Origin: Biomphalaria glabrata
Lineage: Eukaryota; Mollusca; Gastropoda; Planorbidae
Direction of reading: 5' to 3'
DNA length: 64,000 nucleotides
NCBI RefSeq assembly: GCF_947242115.1
Contig: NC_074720.1
Span: 31,844,645-31,908,644, forward strand
Position 1 is the stretch's first letter, and each line of letters begins with the position of its first letter. The notes beneath the pieces were generated by a model that did no database searches, was not told where the DNA came from, and saw only the letters and a program-made list of their open reading frames with translations. The position numbers and the translations under genes were made by a program. Positions 20,791-32,585 of this stretch are shown here, piece after piece.

Positions 20791-21184
20791 CCTTTCTCCT
20801 GTCAGTGCAAGCAGTTCTGTTGTACCTAATGTCAGTCATTTATATAGAATTGACATAAGACTCGTATGCGTTTTATCAAAAGCTTTTTTTTACGCCGTTT
20901 TGAAGAAGTAAAGGAGAACAGTGCGCTTTGTAAATGAACTTATGTCCAATGGCCTCACTTGGTACAGATATCGAAATAAGACAGTTGTAGGATTCTTATA
21001 AAAACACCAGGACCTGTTTCTTTATGAATATACACCTAAAGTGAACGTACAAACATAAACTTACGAATGCTTACGAACTTTGGTTCATAATAAATTTGCA
21101 TACACATTTTGCGAAGAGATCTACAACACAATCTATAGGTCAGTACTAAACATGGGATTTGTCAGTTGAAATGAGGAAATATTA

Positions 21185-21710
21185 GTCATCGTTTCAAGAA
21201 CTTATCTAGTGTGATGTAGGGCTATCGACACAGTCATCGTTTCAAGAACTTATCCAGTGTGATGTGAGGGCTATCGACACAGTCATCGTTTCAAGAACTT
21301 ATCCAGTGTGATGTGAGGGCTATCGATACAGTCATCGTTTCAAGAACTTATCCAGTGTGATGTGAGGGCTATCGACACAGTCATCAGTTTCAAGAACTTA
21401 TCCAGTGTGATGTGAGGGCTATCGACACAGTCATCAGTTTCAAGAACTTATCCAGTGTGATGTGAGGGCTATCGACACAGTCATCGTTTCAAGAATTTAT
21501 TCAGTGTGATGTGAGGGCTATCGACACAGTCATCGTTTCAAGAATTTATTTAGTGTGATGTGAGGGCTATCGACACAGTCATCAGTTTCAAGAATTTATT
21601 CAGTGTGATGTGAGGGCTATCGACACAGTCATCAGTTTCAAGAATTTATTCAGTGTGATGTGAGGGCTATCGACACAGTCATCAGTTTCCCATATCTTTT
21701 GACACAGTCA
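21185..21710. repeat. 49-50-bp tandem array, ten copies, with block structure
   Basis: Unit gtcatcgtttcaagaactta followed by tccagtgtgatgtgagggct and atcgacaca. Copies carry either cgttt or cagttt near the start, and either acttatcc or atttatt(c/t) inside. The order in copies 3-6 (cg, cg, ag, ag) recurs in copies 7-10 with the second internal variant, which points to duplication of a four-unit block. No spacers, so it is not a CRISPR-like array. No coding function is supported. Confidence 0.9.
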
Positions 21711-22998
21711 TGTGTTTAACTGGTCTTTAGAAGCCATATTGCGTTTCTCCAGTCACGTTTTCTCTGCTGTTTGATCAACATTTGCAGTCTCGTATTCTGT
21801 ATTTCCACCCTAGCATATAAACTTATTATCTAAGGATAAACTTCTACATAATTTCCGGCCTTTTGAATTTCAACATTTTCGTCTAACAGCTTTTGTTCCA
21901 CGTTCCTCAGGCCGTATCAAACGAAATTTGGGTCGAAATCCACGGATAACATTAAATTATTTTTCCTTTACTTACTTGGTTCTGTGAACCCCCCAGGGGA
22001 ACATAAGACCGCTGCCAGACAGTTCCATTGAACTCGATTCTGAGCGAGCATGTTTTCTCGTCTGCTCCCATGGTAATCAAGTTAACTCTTTCCCTTCGTA
22101 ATTATTTTTGAACATTCAAACGCCATTCTTCATTTTGCTCATTACTATTTCACTACCATATTGTGATTAAGCTTTAATAGCTTTGTTCTTTGTTGTATTT
22201 GGTCTAGAATTAAACGGGAATACATGCTCCTTCTATATAACATGAAGTAATTTTTTTTTTCAACTAAACAGTAATTTAATTTAATGAGGTAAAATCAACA
22301 ATGATGTCGCTGATTAGGAGAGAAAGAGTTAACTTAGCCTCCATGATGATCAACCTCGTCCAAGTTTACATGGGACTATGTCGGATGTCCTATTTCCTAG
22401 CCGACCCCATTTCAAAATGTGCCATACAGCTTTAGTAGCTGGTGTTCGAAGGGTGTGTTCTAAAAAGTTCCTCTTTTCTTTTTTTTAATATCTTGGGCTC
22501 TGGGTTTGTGCATGGTTTTGTCCCACAGATTGACAGTAGATATTATTTCGGGACTCCTTTTCCAATATCGTACACTGCAAGGCAAAGGCCTGGACATTTT
22601 TGTATATCATTTTATCGTGACTCTCCATTCCCAGGAACTTTATAGAAAGACCGACTATACGTGTGTGTTAATGATTTGGAAACAATGCTTGTGATCTATA
22701 GGGCAGATTTTCAGAAAGAGTACGGCTTAACGTACATCAACAGACATTAACAGTTGACAGAACAATGCGTTGGGTTAAAGTTCCAGGTAGCTAGTCTAAC
22801 CCACCCTTGTGGGCGTACAAAGTTATTACACAAATCTTAAATAAAACGTGAACCCTTTTTTCATTATTAACAACATTTTTACAGTCTTCAGTTTCTTGTT
22901 TGACTCCCAGTTGAGCAAAGGGCCGCAACAATTATTCGACATCGGATTGGGCAACTTCCCCTCAGTCGGGTCCATGTCTATCCTATCATTTTCGATTA
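21711..22998. other. Long stretch without a recognised gene
   Basis: Frames at 22442-22645 and 22506-22694 overlap in different frames and show no family motif. A short agattttcagaaagag/taacccacccttgtggg stretch has no partner elsewhere in the window. I see no exon bounded by good splice sites with a protein pattern. Gene B's missing 5' exon, if any, could be here. Confidence 0.4.
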
Positions 22999-23425
22999 TT
23001 ACAAAGCTTATATCAACTCACTCTGTCTATCTGTCAAAAAATATTTCTTTCTTCCATTTCCCATTCTCGGATCAATTTGAAACTTTGCACATTATTCATT
23101 GAACACTAGTAGACTCGAATCAATAAAAAAACAACAATTATTTAATAAACTATTTGTTATTATTTTTGCTATCGAAAAAAGTAAAATAAATGCTACATAA
23201 CGAAATGTGTGGATGTATATATATATATAGATTTGGTCCCCTTATTACGTTTTGACACGCTTTCTCAAACTTCCTATTCTTGATGAAATTGAAATTTTGG
23301 ATAATTATTCATAGTCGATGACAATAAACGAATCCATCAAAAAAAAAATAAACAATTAGTCAATCAATTAGTAATAATTAATTAATTTTGTATTATATAG
23401 CAGAAAGAAAGCTAAACCCTGCCAT
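22999..23425 (+). repeat. Dispersed repeat family R, copy 3
   Basis: Has acaaagcttatatcaactca, the GTCT tract, ttctcggatcaatttgaaac and, farther on, gatttggtccccttattacg. The second half matches the 44.1, 54.2 and 58.8 kb copies. Confidence 0.75.
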
Positions 23426-23639
23426 TTTCAGATACATAGCAGTAATTAGCGGTTCTTTCTCTTAGATAATAATTGTTTATAAAAATGTAAAAAAAAAACT
23501 TTGCTTGTTGTTTAATTTAGTTAAAGTGGAAGATCTTATATAATTTAAACTATGTAATCCAAAACACTTCAAAAGTATTCTACTATTTTTTCACAATACT
23601 CATTAAAGTTACACACACACACGCACCTCCAACACACAT

Positions 23640-23812
23640 TGTTTGTTGTTTTACATGTTTCGGATGTTCCTTCAGAGTTGAAGATAGTTTACTTCCTAGT
23701 CCAAACCTCCCGCAGGACGACGGGGGATGGGTGCGGGCAGGGTTTGAACCCTCGACCGTCGATAAATCCGAACGCCAGTCCAGCGCGCAAACCGCACTAC
23801 CAGGCACCCTTC
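23640..23812 (-). mobile_element. SINE-2 (second tRNA-derived family), minus
   Basis: In reverse complement: tRNA-like head with tggtagtgcggtttgcgcgc (A-box region) and gggttcaaaccct (B box), then cctgcgggaggtttgg, gaagtaaactatcttcaac and ggaacatccgaaac. Three more copies lie at 36.2, 53.4 and 55.4 kb. It lies just upstream of gene B's first recognised exon. Confidence 0.8.
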
Positions 23813-23924
23813 CTATTCTATTAATACAACGTGCTTAACTTTAACGGAATGTAAAGAATAACCCGAAGGGTGAGATCTAATGCAAGGTTCTGAATCACAT
23901 GTTTAAATCTTTTGTTTGTTTCAG

Positions 23925-26900
23925 CTAGCAGGGTCGGCTGTGAGATCTTTCCAAGCCATTCGGCAAGCGGCAGAGGAGGCAGCTCGATTGAATGAGGGAA
24001 TTCAAGTGGAAATTTTTTCTCCAGAAGATCAAGACATGGGCGACGACTTACAAGATAATGTTTCTGACTATAGTGAGGATGAAGAAGAGGACGAGGAGGA
24101 AACTAGCAACGGTTGTGACCGTCACATTGAGCGAGCTGTGCTAGGCATTTGGCGAACTGAGCTGGAAAGAGGCCGCGCTCATCGCTCTAGAGAGCGTGCA
24201 AGAGAGCAGGCCCAGCGTGCAAGAGAGCAGGCCCAGCGTGACAGAGACCGCGCTCAGCGCTCTAGAGAGCATGCAAGAGAGCGCGCCCAGCGGGGAAGAG
24301 CGCGTTCAGAGCGTGAGAGAGATCGTTCTCAGCTTGATCGAGAGCGGGCAAGGCACCGTTCTCAGGGAAACAGAGACATCTGTCTTTGTTGCCGAAGCCG
24401 GGCCGAGCGTGATAGAAAGAGGGCCGATCGCCACAGCCATCGGGCCGATCACCACACAAATAGGGCCGATCATCACAAAGAACGGGCCGAATATCATAGA
24501 CAGAAGGCTGATCGTCTTAGAGTACGTAATCGAGACCAGGCTGAACTTGCCGAGGAGCATGCCGAATGTGCCAGACAAAGGGCGGAGTTTCTTCAAGACC
24601 TGGCTTTACTCGGCCCCGATGTCCTTGCTGATTGGAATGGACTAGGAGATCATGAGGTTGAATATTGTCATATTTATGTCGACGGAGAATTGGTAAGTCA
24701 ACTATCTTCTAGTAGTCACCAAAAGTATAAGAGAATGAAACTATTAGCGTCATATAACCTCCTTTCCATAGTACTCACAATCTTTATTACTTAGTTGAAT
24801 GTCTCTCTGGGCAAGAAATTAAAGATTAATTTTCTAAACGTATGCTATGTATAGCTAAAGACTTCTTTTTTTTTCAAGATGAAACCAGAGAACAGTATAG
24901 GCCAGGCATTTCAAACTTATTAAGGTGTATGGGCCACATAACAAACTTACTATGACCTGAGGGGCCGCAGCCAAAAAAATCTGTTGCAAAACAGCCTACT
25001 AGTTTTATGTAAATTAGAAATAATACAATAGAATACAATAATTAATGGCATACCTGTCCCTTAGCTAAATTTGTAGTACTATTGGCTAATTAAAAAATAC
25101 TTTGATTACGCATTATTTTATTTGTCCTAATGCTTGACATCTTTTCTGAGATACCATTTTATTAATGTCAGGTTGAAATTTGTTTGCCACTGACGCTTTC
25201 ATCACAGATGACAAATTTTGAATCACATAATCTCGAACGGTCAGGTATTTTTGTAGCTTTTATTATGGAAAAGAACTGCTCACAGAGATATGTGCTTTCA
25301 AAAATAGTTAGAATTATGGCTGCAAATTTCCGCAATTCAACATAAATAACTGTACAATTTTGGCACAGCCATTTCAATGTACTTCGATTTCAACTAAGAA
25401 TCTGACTGCTATTCTATCAGCTCTAGTTGCACATTTCCAGCAGCATTTTCAGAATCAAATGAGAATGGAGATACAAAACACGTAAATTTTTGCTCTTATG
25501 TAACGAATTCACGAAAACGGTCATTGAAAGCATCTACTAACGATTCTAGGTGTAAGACATTCACCAAATGTCGAGACCCTATTTAATCTTTTTAGTTCCT
25601 GACACGTTGAGAAGTGAACAAGATTTTTACTTCATATTTGGTTTATCCACAGTCCTAATTTTGCTTGAAAGCATTTCATATGATTACACGCAGTTGTGAC
25701 AATTTTGTCTTTACTTTGAAGTTTCAAATTCAAGTCTAGCAGGTGACCAGTGGGGTTCAACTGCTAATGCCAAATCCTGAATCCATTCGTCAGTTTGGAA
25801 ATGTTCAACAGGTTCACCTTTCATGTTCAGAAACAATACGATTTCCTCACGCAGTGCAAACAATCTCTTCAATATTATGTCATGAGAGCCAGCGGACATC
25901 TGTGTAGTAGGGAACACAATCAAATTCATGTCCAATGTCATCCAGAAACATAAACAATTGGCGAACATTAAAACCACGGTCACGAATAAAATTGAGAAGC
26001 GACTGAAAACGGTCTTATGACATGTTGAAACTGTAATTGCTGTGCGCAGAATGTTTCTTGGTGAATGATGCACTGAAAATGAGCAAATTTAAAATTATCA
26101 TCAGCCTCTCTTATTTTTGCAAGTATTTTTGCATCAAAACCATTTCATTTCATGATTGGTGCACCATACCTTGTTAGACTAGATAGCTTTATCAAAGATA
26201 AATTGTACTGCATTATCACCTCCTGTCATTTCTCAAAAACATCCTCGCTTGTTGTGGTGTTATGCATAGAACAGATCTCAAGTATTTCCTTGTGTATGTC
26301 AAAATTCCTGTCACAGGTCCTTATGAATATAACCAACTGTGATACACCCTTTACACCAGTTGACTCATAGATAGCCAATGAAAATAATTCAAAATCAACT
26401 ATTTTGTTCTTGAATTGTTCACGCAACCTGACTGACTTGTCATTTATTCTATCTGCCACAGTGTCATTAGTTAACGCTATTTCTTTGAATGCTTTCACCT
26501 TTTCTGGACAAATTACTCTTGTTTTCCAGCGTAATAGTTTAACATTATTTTTATAATTTTTTAGGTGGCCAAGGGGCCGCATGCGGCCCCCGAACACCCA
26601 GTTTGACATGCCTGGTATAAGCTTTAACTATAATGAAACAACAATAACTATATATAACATTTAAAAAGTTCAACAAACTAATGTCTAATAGACTGGTTCG
26701 AAATATAATTTTTCTTAAGCTACTTTACCTTTTTACTTTTAATATCCCGTAGTCTGTTTGACCGTTTGGGGCACCATGAAAGATTAGTTAACCGTCTTTC
26801 TTCACTCCTCTATGTCTTTGGCTTAGAATCTCGTTCAATGGCAGGCCCGTTCATTCTTTTATGTTATCTTCCCGTCACTTTCTCTGTCCACCACTTCTTT

Positions 26901-29763
26901 TTTTTCCTGGTACTGTTCCCTGAAGGAAGTTTTTTGGGAGCCCCGAAGACCTTGTAATACGGCCACAGAGTTTTAGTTTGCGTTTTTTAAGATAGTCATC
27001 GTACTTAAGCTTTTCATATGGGGATCTGAATGTTTCTACAGTACTAACTAGCGTTGCACTTTACCTGGCAACTCGACAACAGTTGTAAAACTGAAACTAT
27101 CAAATGACATTAGCCTGGTCTTTGTGGATAAGCATTAGACTTCAGCTTCACACTATTTGACTTGAATTGAACTGTAGTGGAGCATAGCCTGTTGTATTAG
27201 CTTCTTGGTCTCTGCATGTTTGCTTATGTCTCCCAGCATGTGCCAAACATAAGTTAGGAACAGACTAGTTAAAGTCGTCAACTTTTGGAGTTTATCAGTT
27301 TGACAATAACTCACTACTTTAAGAGCTACGCAAAACACACACTCCCTCACAGACGAATTATGTCCGAGCAAGACCAATCATTATAGAGGGCTGAAAACTG
27401 ACCTGGTCAGCACCTCATCACAGGTGTGTACGACGTGGCAGCCAGTTATTGGTCTAAACTGCCCACAGGTTGTGACCTTGCAGGTCAGTGTTGAGACATT
27501 CTACAACGTATGGTCTGGGTCTGAGTCGCTCTAAAAGTATTTCGTAAATAGAAGTCCTTTCTATAATACCTCTAGTCAAAGCAGAACTTCAAGAAACCTT
27601 TAACCAGGTACCTGGATCCCTTAACCTGAAAGGCTGATCTCAAAAATGGCTCTAACAATTTTCCTATAAATTTAACAGCTGTTGTATATCGCTGAGAAAA
27701 GAATTACTTGCTCGTTGGCCACACGGGGAAACTCTGATTTGACCTTTATAAATTTTAAAATTAAGAATTAAGAATTCACGTTCTTGAAACCACTGTCGCG
27801 TTCGAATCATTCGAATGTAACACTTTATTGATTTAACAATTTCATAAATTTATGTTCCGGAAAATTGTACGCATCGTCTTTTAAGTCTAAATTTAAAGGC
27901 CTGGATCTATATCATTGGAATTGTTCTATAAAAAAGATATGTCGCAGCCATTAGTAGAGTAAAGATAACTGAGTTATTATTAAATTTAAAGTTGCTTAAA
28001 GTTTATAGATAGATTATCTATTAGATTATAATTTTACGTAAATGTAAATCTGATAACATTTACATTCCCGATCTAGAAGTATTCTAAAATCTAGACTAGA
28101 TTATTATATTTTTTAGTATCCCATTCTTGACCAGGATTCGAACCCAAGGCTTCTCGGTTCGGAACACAAGGATTCGAACCCAAGGCTTCTCGGTTCGGAA
28201 CACAAGGATTCGAACCCAAGGCTTCTCGGTTCGGAACACAAGGATTCGAACCCAAGGCTTCTCGGTTCGGAACCCAAGCGCTTTACCATTTAACCACCAA
28301 GCCCACTTTACATTAAGATTTATAACATAAAAATACATTTATATGATTTTTTAAGGCATTGATTGTTCTCATACTTAGGTCGCTTCTTCAACCCAAATGG
28401 TTACTCAACTTGGACCTGAACAAAATGTTCCAAAAATGACCACGTCAGAAGTGGCTGCCCTGCCAACGGTACAGCATGCAAGCGACGGGTCTAACAAGGT
28501 GGAGAAAGACTCATCTGAAGTGCGCTGCTCAATCTGTCTAACGGATTTCAAGACTGGCGACGAGAAACGTGTGTTGCCCTGCGTTCACAGTTTTCACGTG
28601 GACTGTGCGGACAAATGGCTTAAGGTAAGTTTGCATTACACGCAGGTAGTGTCGAATCTTTGCACTAAGCCTTTTGAATCGGGAGCATAACAAAAGTTCT
28701 GCTTCAATGTTCCTATAATTCATGCACTAACTGTTATATTAAAAGTCTGAACCTAACCACTTGAGAAGTTACACTGCAAAGTCTTATTTCCAAGCCAATA
28801 ATATGCCGAATGTTTTACGCAAAATATTATATGCTGAACTACTCGTCGGCTGTTAAATAGGTTTTAAAATGTTTCATTATCTTAAAATTGATTTTGGCTT
28901 TAAATTTCTAAAAGAGAATACCAGCTCTCGCCCATGTAAATAAACACACACACGATTGTTTCAGAAATGAGCTCGGGAAACAAATCATTCAACCGAGCGA
29001 GGTTCGGTCACCTGGTACCTCAACAACATATCAGCAAGACGTTTATGTTGTTTTCACAAGTGGCGTCTGCTATAAGGTGAACTTCAAGACCTACTCATCA
29101 TCAACATCATCAAACTCCATTTGCTTGAGAGTCTTAAATCCTCTCTTGCAAGAGCCCTGGGCTAGGACCCTGCTGTCTTGCGTAATGCATACATGTCACC
29201 ATACAGGTCGAGAAGTTTTGGTTTCCCAGGCCTGTCGAGACGGAGATCAGCAAGGCTTTTCGGGACTTGTCCCAGCATTCAAACCACTTTTCCATTTCTG
29301 TTTTTTTACTTATAGCCAGAGCATGATGAAAACTCTTCTTCTATTATTGTAAAAAGAAAAGGGGGGGGGGGAGGAAAGCGTCACTAGGAAAGTTTTGAGA
29401 AACTCTGTCCTAATTCATTTCAAAGTATCTCAAATTTATATGTTTAAGTGTTTCATTGAACCCTTTCAGACATTGCGATCTATGGGGCAGGTAAAGTATG
29501 TAATAGACATGGATATCTGTTTCTGTGGCTATCTTTACTTTTCCCCATTAGAATTAAGTGGTCTCAGGGCTGCCCTAAAAATATCGAAATTCTAAGTCCC
29601 AATTTTCACCGAGATTCAAACCAGAGGCCCTTCGGTACCGAAGTCAAGCTATTTTTCTCTGCCACCACATCCCTTACTTGTTAACACTCATATTTTAACA
29701 TTATGTACACTTTTTCAGATGAACGCTACCTGTCCTGTTTGCAGACTTCAGCTAAAAGAATAA
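23925..29763 (+). CDS. Gene B: RING-H2 finger protein with Arg-rich helix repeats
   Basis: Exons 23925-24692 (after gtttcag, donor gtaagt), 28379-28624 (after acttag, donor gtaagt) and 29719-29763 (after tttcag, [14 protein letters not shown], stop); all phase 0. From 23925 it is 352 aa. There is no ATG before 24036, which has a good context (gacATGG) and would give 315 aa; otherwise an upstream exon supplies the start. An acidic stretch ([10 protein letters not shown]) precedes about 140 residues of R/E/A/Q/H heptads (R-A-R-E-Q-A-Q type) with a C-L-C-C insert. The RING is complete: C306, C309, C324, H326, H329, C332, C343, C346. Predicted E3 ubiquitin ligase; substrate unknown. The stop overlaps an AATAAA. 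Intron 1 holds a hAT copy. Confidence 0.82.
24180..24420 (+). repeat. 21-bp-type coding repeats in gene B
   Basis: Irregular units such as cgtgcaagagagcaggccca repeat through the exon, encoding R-A-R-E-Q-A-Q and R-S-R-E-H-A-R type heptads. A second block near 24405-24510 gives R-A-D-H-H and variants. They resemble the gene A heptads, so an ancestral repeat was probably shared and then diverged. Confidence 0.7.
24903..26614 (-). mobile_element. hAT transposon, 1.71 kb, minus, with target duplication
   Basis: Ends CAGGCATTTCAAAC and, inverted, CAGGCATGTCAAAC. Flanks GTATAGGC and GTATAAGC form an 8-bp duplication with one mismatch. The minus strand codes for transposase pieces: 26609-26226 (S-L-A-I-Y-E-S-T, then [15 protein letters not shown], like the vertebrate GTF2IRD2-type hAT domain), 26073-25711, and 25377-25168 with the C-terminal [11 protein letters not shown] motif. 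Several breaks make it non-functional. It sits in gene B intron 1, antisense to the gene. Confidence 0.85.
26615..28120. repeat. Gene B intron 1, right part: one low-copy repeat, otherwise nothing
   Basis: Around 27375-27450 the order gcaagaccaatcattatag, actgacctg, gtacgacgtggcag resembles 44813-44900 (agaccaatcgttatag, actgacctg, gacgtggcagg) in direct orientation, so both are copies of an unnamed repeat. The rest has no recognised coding or repeat content. Confidence 0.4.
28121..28308 (-). repeat. 39-bp tandem amplification of a SINE tRNA head
   Basis: Four units of aaggattcgaacccaaggct followed by tctcggttcggaacac, ending in ccaagcgctttaccattta and accaccaagccc. The unit is the inverted B-box region of the SINE-1 tRNA head. 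The single terminal copy continues into the A-box side, so the array seems to have arisen inside an inserted SINE head. It lies in gene B intron 1, 70 bases before the RING exon. Confidence 0.85.
29085..29345 (-). mobile_element. LINE fragment (family a), minus, in gene B intron 2
   Basis: Shares gagacggagatcagcaag and ggacttgtcccagca with the 19 kb copy, but the sequence between those two segments is missing here, so it is internally deleted. The left part aactccatttgcttgagag matches the 3' end near 19050. Confidence 0.6.
29455..29670 (-). mobile_element. SINE-1, internally deleted, minus
   Basis: Contains ccctttcagacattgcgatc, then tctgtttctgtggc, tttacttttcccc, attagaattaagtgg and a decayed head (gagattcaaaccaga). 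The central part between the ctgtggc and tttactt segments is missing. It lies in gene B intron 2. Confidence 0.7.
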
Positions 29764-30471
29764 AGATGACAGCCTGGCAGACACTTCAAGTTTTGAGGTT
29801 GATTCCAAGGCGCTTTTTATAGGCTTATTAATATATTTTTAAAACTTCTATTGAATTGACAATTGTAATATAAAATACATCAATTGTCTATTATTTTTTA
29901 AAGAAACTTATACAGTATATTATATGAAAAGGCTCCAGAGAGTATGGTTATTTTTTTTTTTTTGGATCAGTTTCTCTTTTAGTGTTAGCTTTATGTTTTA
30001 GTTTTTCCTCTTTCTGCTGTTTGTTTCGTACAAATAGTGACTACATTAACAAATGTTTGCATTGCCGCCTCACTACCTCGTTCTTCTTACATTGGTTTTC
30101 AATCACAATAACAAAAATAGCAACCTGTTTATGCACAAATATTATACGTAATTACATAATTCCATACTTTTTAAACCTTGAACATTTCTTAAAAATAAAC
30201 CCAGAGGAGCAGAATATTGCTTTCAAGTGAGAGAACATAACACCATATTAGATTTAGAAATTAACTGTGGGGGATTATCAAATACGGTGCAGCGTTGAGT
30301 ACAGTAATTTAAATTCATTAAAGTACGTGTCATCATGCATATAAAAGGGGTAGCAATATATATGCATGAAGTAAGAATCAAGATGATACTGAAGGTTAGG
30401 GTGAATGCAGGATGGTAGCTACAGTAAAACTTCTATTGGTAACTAGCTTCTACAGTGTTCGAACCCAACAT
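29764..30471. other. 3' flank of gene B, no further gene
   Basis: Besides the AATAAA overlapping the stop, an ATATAAA-like site occurs near 29870. A short frame at 29982-30230 has no family pattern. The rest is A+T-rich. Confidence 0.4.
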
Positions 30472-32050
30472 CATGAGCGTAGCCAGGGGGGGTTCTTGGG
30501 GTTCAAACCCCCCCCCCCCCCGAAATGAAATCCCCCCCCCCTTTGCGGGGGGGGGGACGAATTAAGTGACTGATTTTTGCTTTCATTTTGTTTATTTTAG
30601 GTGAGATTTTAATACTAAATCATCACTTACCACAGCACAGCCGAGGGGGTTTTGAGTTAAAATTCCTGTACCATGGGGTTTTGAGTTTAAACCCCCCTAC
30701 CAGGGGGTTTTGTGATTTAAAAAAACCCTATCAGGGGGTTTTGAGATACAAATCCCTCTACCAGGGGGGTTTTGAGTTTTAAACCCCCTACCAGAGGTTT
30801 CTGCAGTTAAATCCCCCTCTCCTATAAAACAAAACAAACAAAAAATGCAAACAGCAATCCCCAAATTCCAACAGCACAGTTAAGGAATATTTTGATTTCA
30901 AAATTTACGATAAACCCCTCTTCAATATAAAAAAGCAAATTACACATTCAAAATTTTATGAGCGTAGCCAAAGGGGTTTTGAGTTTAACCCCCCCCCCTC
31001 CAGTTGGGGTTTGAAGCTAAAAAGTACCTCTTCAATATAAAAAAAAAGCAAATTACACACTATAAAATCTATGAGAGTAGTCAAAGGGGTTTTGAGTTTA
31101 AATCCCCACATCCAGATGGCTTTTTCTTTAAAGTTAAAAACCCCTCCAGATGATTTTGAGTTTAAAATTCCCCTATAGAGCGTTTAGAGTTGAAAACCTC
31201 TCTCTTCAATATTATTTTAAAGCAAACTACAGTCACCAAATTCTATAATCGTAGCTAAATGGGGTTTTGAATAAAAAAAAAAAAAAAAAAAAAACTCCAG
31301 AGATTTTTTAGTTTAAAACCCCTCAACAGATGATTTGACGAAAAAACTTTCCTTTTCGATATAAAATCTAAAGCGAAATACAGGCATGTAATTCCAAAAG
31401 CGTAGTCAAGAAAGGTTACAAATTTCTACCAGTGGCTTGGGCTCCATTAATAAAGTGTGAAGTCTTCTGCCGAAATTGAAAAACATTAAATGTGGCTCAA
31501 CAAAGATGGCTAAGACAGATTTTAGGAGTCAGTCATAGAGATCGGGTCTAAATCAAAGAAATCATATGCCGAACTGGGAGTCGAATCCTTAGTAAGATTG
31601 TGACAGAGCGTCGCATGAGGTTTTGCGGGACATGTTCTCCGAAAAAAGGAATTACGCAAAATAAGAGTTGCGGAAACAGCTTGCCGGAAAATGCGCCGAA
31701 CGGTGCGAGAGGGTCTAAGTCAGTAAGAATAGCACATTAGCTTTTTGAAATAAAACTTTTTAATAGCAGATAATGCACTGTAGATACCTCAGAATATGCA
31801 TTTTGTTGGCTTTCAATACCAGAAATAGTGCTCGGCGGCGGGGCGAAGCTGGGGGAGCGCTGCGAGCTCCCCCAGACCCTCTTGCTATCAAAGGCGGGGA
31901 GTCTACAATAAACAATAAACGTCTTCCGAAAGGGTCAGAATGTAATAAAGATTAATTATGTACACACACACACATATAATTTTTTCCGCGGGGGGGGGGG
32001 GGGATCCCCCCCAAAACCCCTCCCGAAAAAAAATCCTGGCTACGCCCATG
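30472..32050. mobile_element. 1.58-kb terminal-inverted-repeat element, copy 2
   Basis: Ends CATGAGCGTAGCCAGG and CCTGGCTACGCCCATG, with a perfect 8-bp target duplication CCCAACAT (30464-30471 and 32051-32058). It is collinear with the 8.9 kb copy in the same orientation and very similar over most of its length, differing by small indels in G/C and A tracts. No transposase is present. Confidence 0.85.
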
Positions 32051-32445
32051 CCCAACATATAAACATCAATGCTTTGACTTTTTTAAAATTCTGGATTGAT
32101 TGTTACCTAAATATCAGAAAAGAAATTTCCTGAAATCATTCCAGAGTAGCTGTACATGATTAAAATTTATAAATAAATTGAGAAAAAATGGTTTTCAAGT
32201 TCAGTCAGGAAAAAACATTCCCCCTTTTATTATTATTTTTTAAAATTTTCTTGTTCTTGGCCTTGACATTTCCATCTATTAGAAAGGAGCGTCACGACCT
32301 TAAAAAAGAAACACAAAAAAAAAGGATTAAGATGTGTCTGATTCACATTTATATGTAGAGTCCACAATGACTTTAAAAAAAAAAGACCGAAGAAAAATAT
32401 ATGGGCTTTAACGTTAACAAAAAAATAAAACTATCAAAAAGTAAA

Positions 32446-32585
32446 GTACCCTTTTTAGACCTTCCGATCCACAGGGCAAGTAATGGAAAGGATGTTTCTT
32501 TCTGTTGCCCACTGTTAAAGAGGGTCTCATGTGGTCACCACCGCGACAAGCTGTCTTTACTTTCCCAAACCAATGTTATGTACAA
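32446..32585 (-). mobile_element. SINE-1 fragment, minus
   Basis: Contains agaccttccgatccacaggg, agagggtctcatgtggtcac and tttactttcccaaa; the tRNA head is missing. From 32059 to 32445 and 32586 to 33659 nothing else is recognised, apart from short A+T-rich frames. Confidence 0.65.

Noticed and set aside
21185-21710. CRISPR-like array
   Set aside because: Repeats are contiguous without unique spacers and the window is eukaryotic.
24196-24645. Alternative frames within gene B's first exon
   Set aside because: Shadows of the Arg-rich repeats; only the frame ending at the gtaagt donor joins the RING exon in phase.
8883-32058. Reading the two 1.6-kb elements as a segmental duplication
   Set aside because: Similarity stops exactly at the inverted ends and each copy has its own different 8-bp target duplication, so they are separate insertions.
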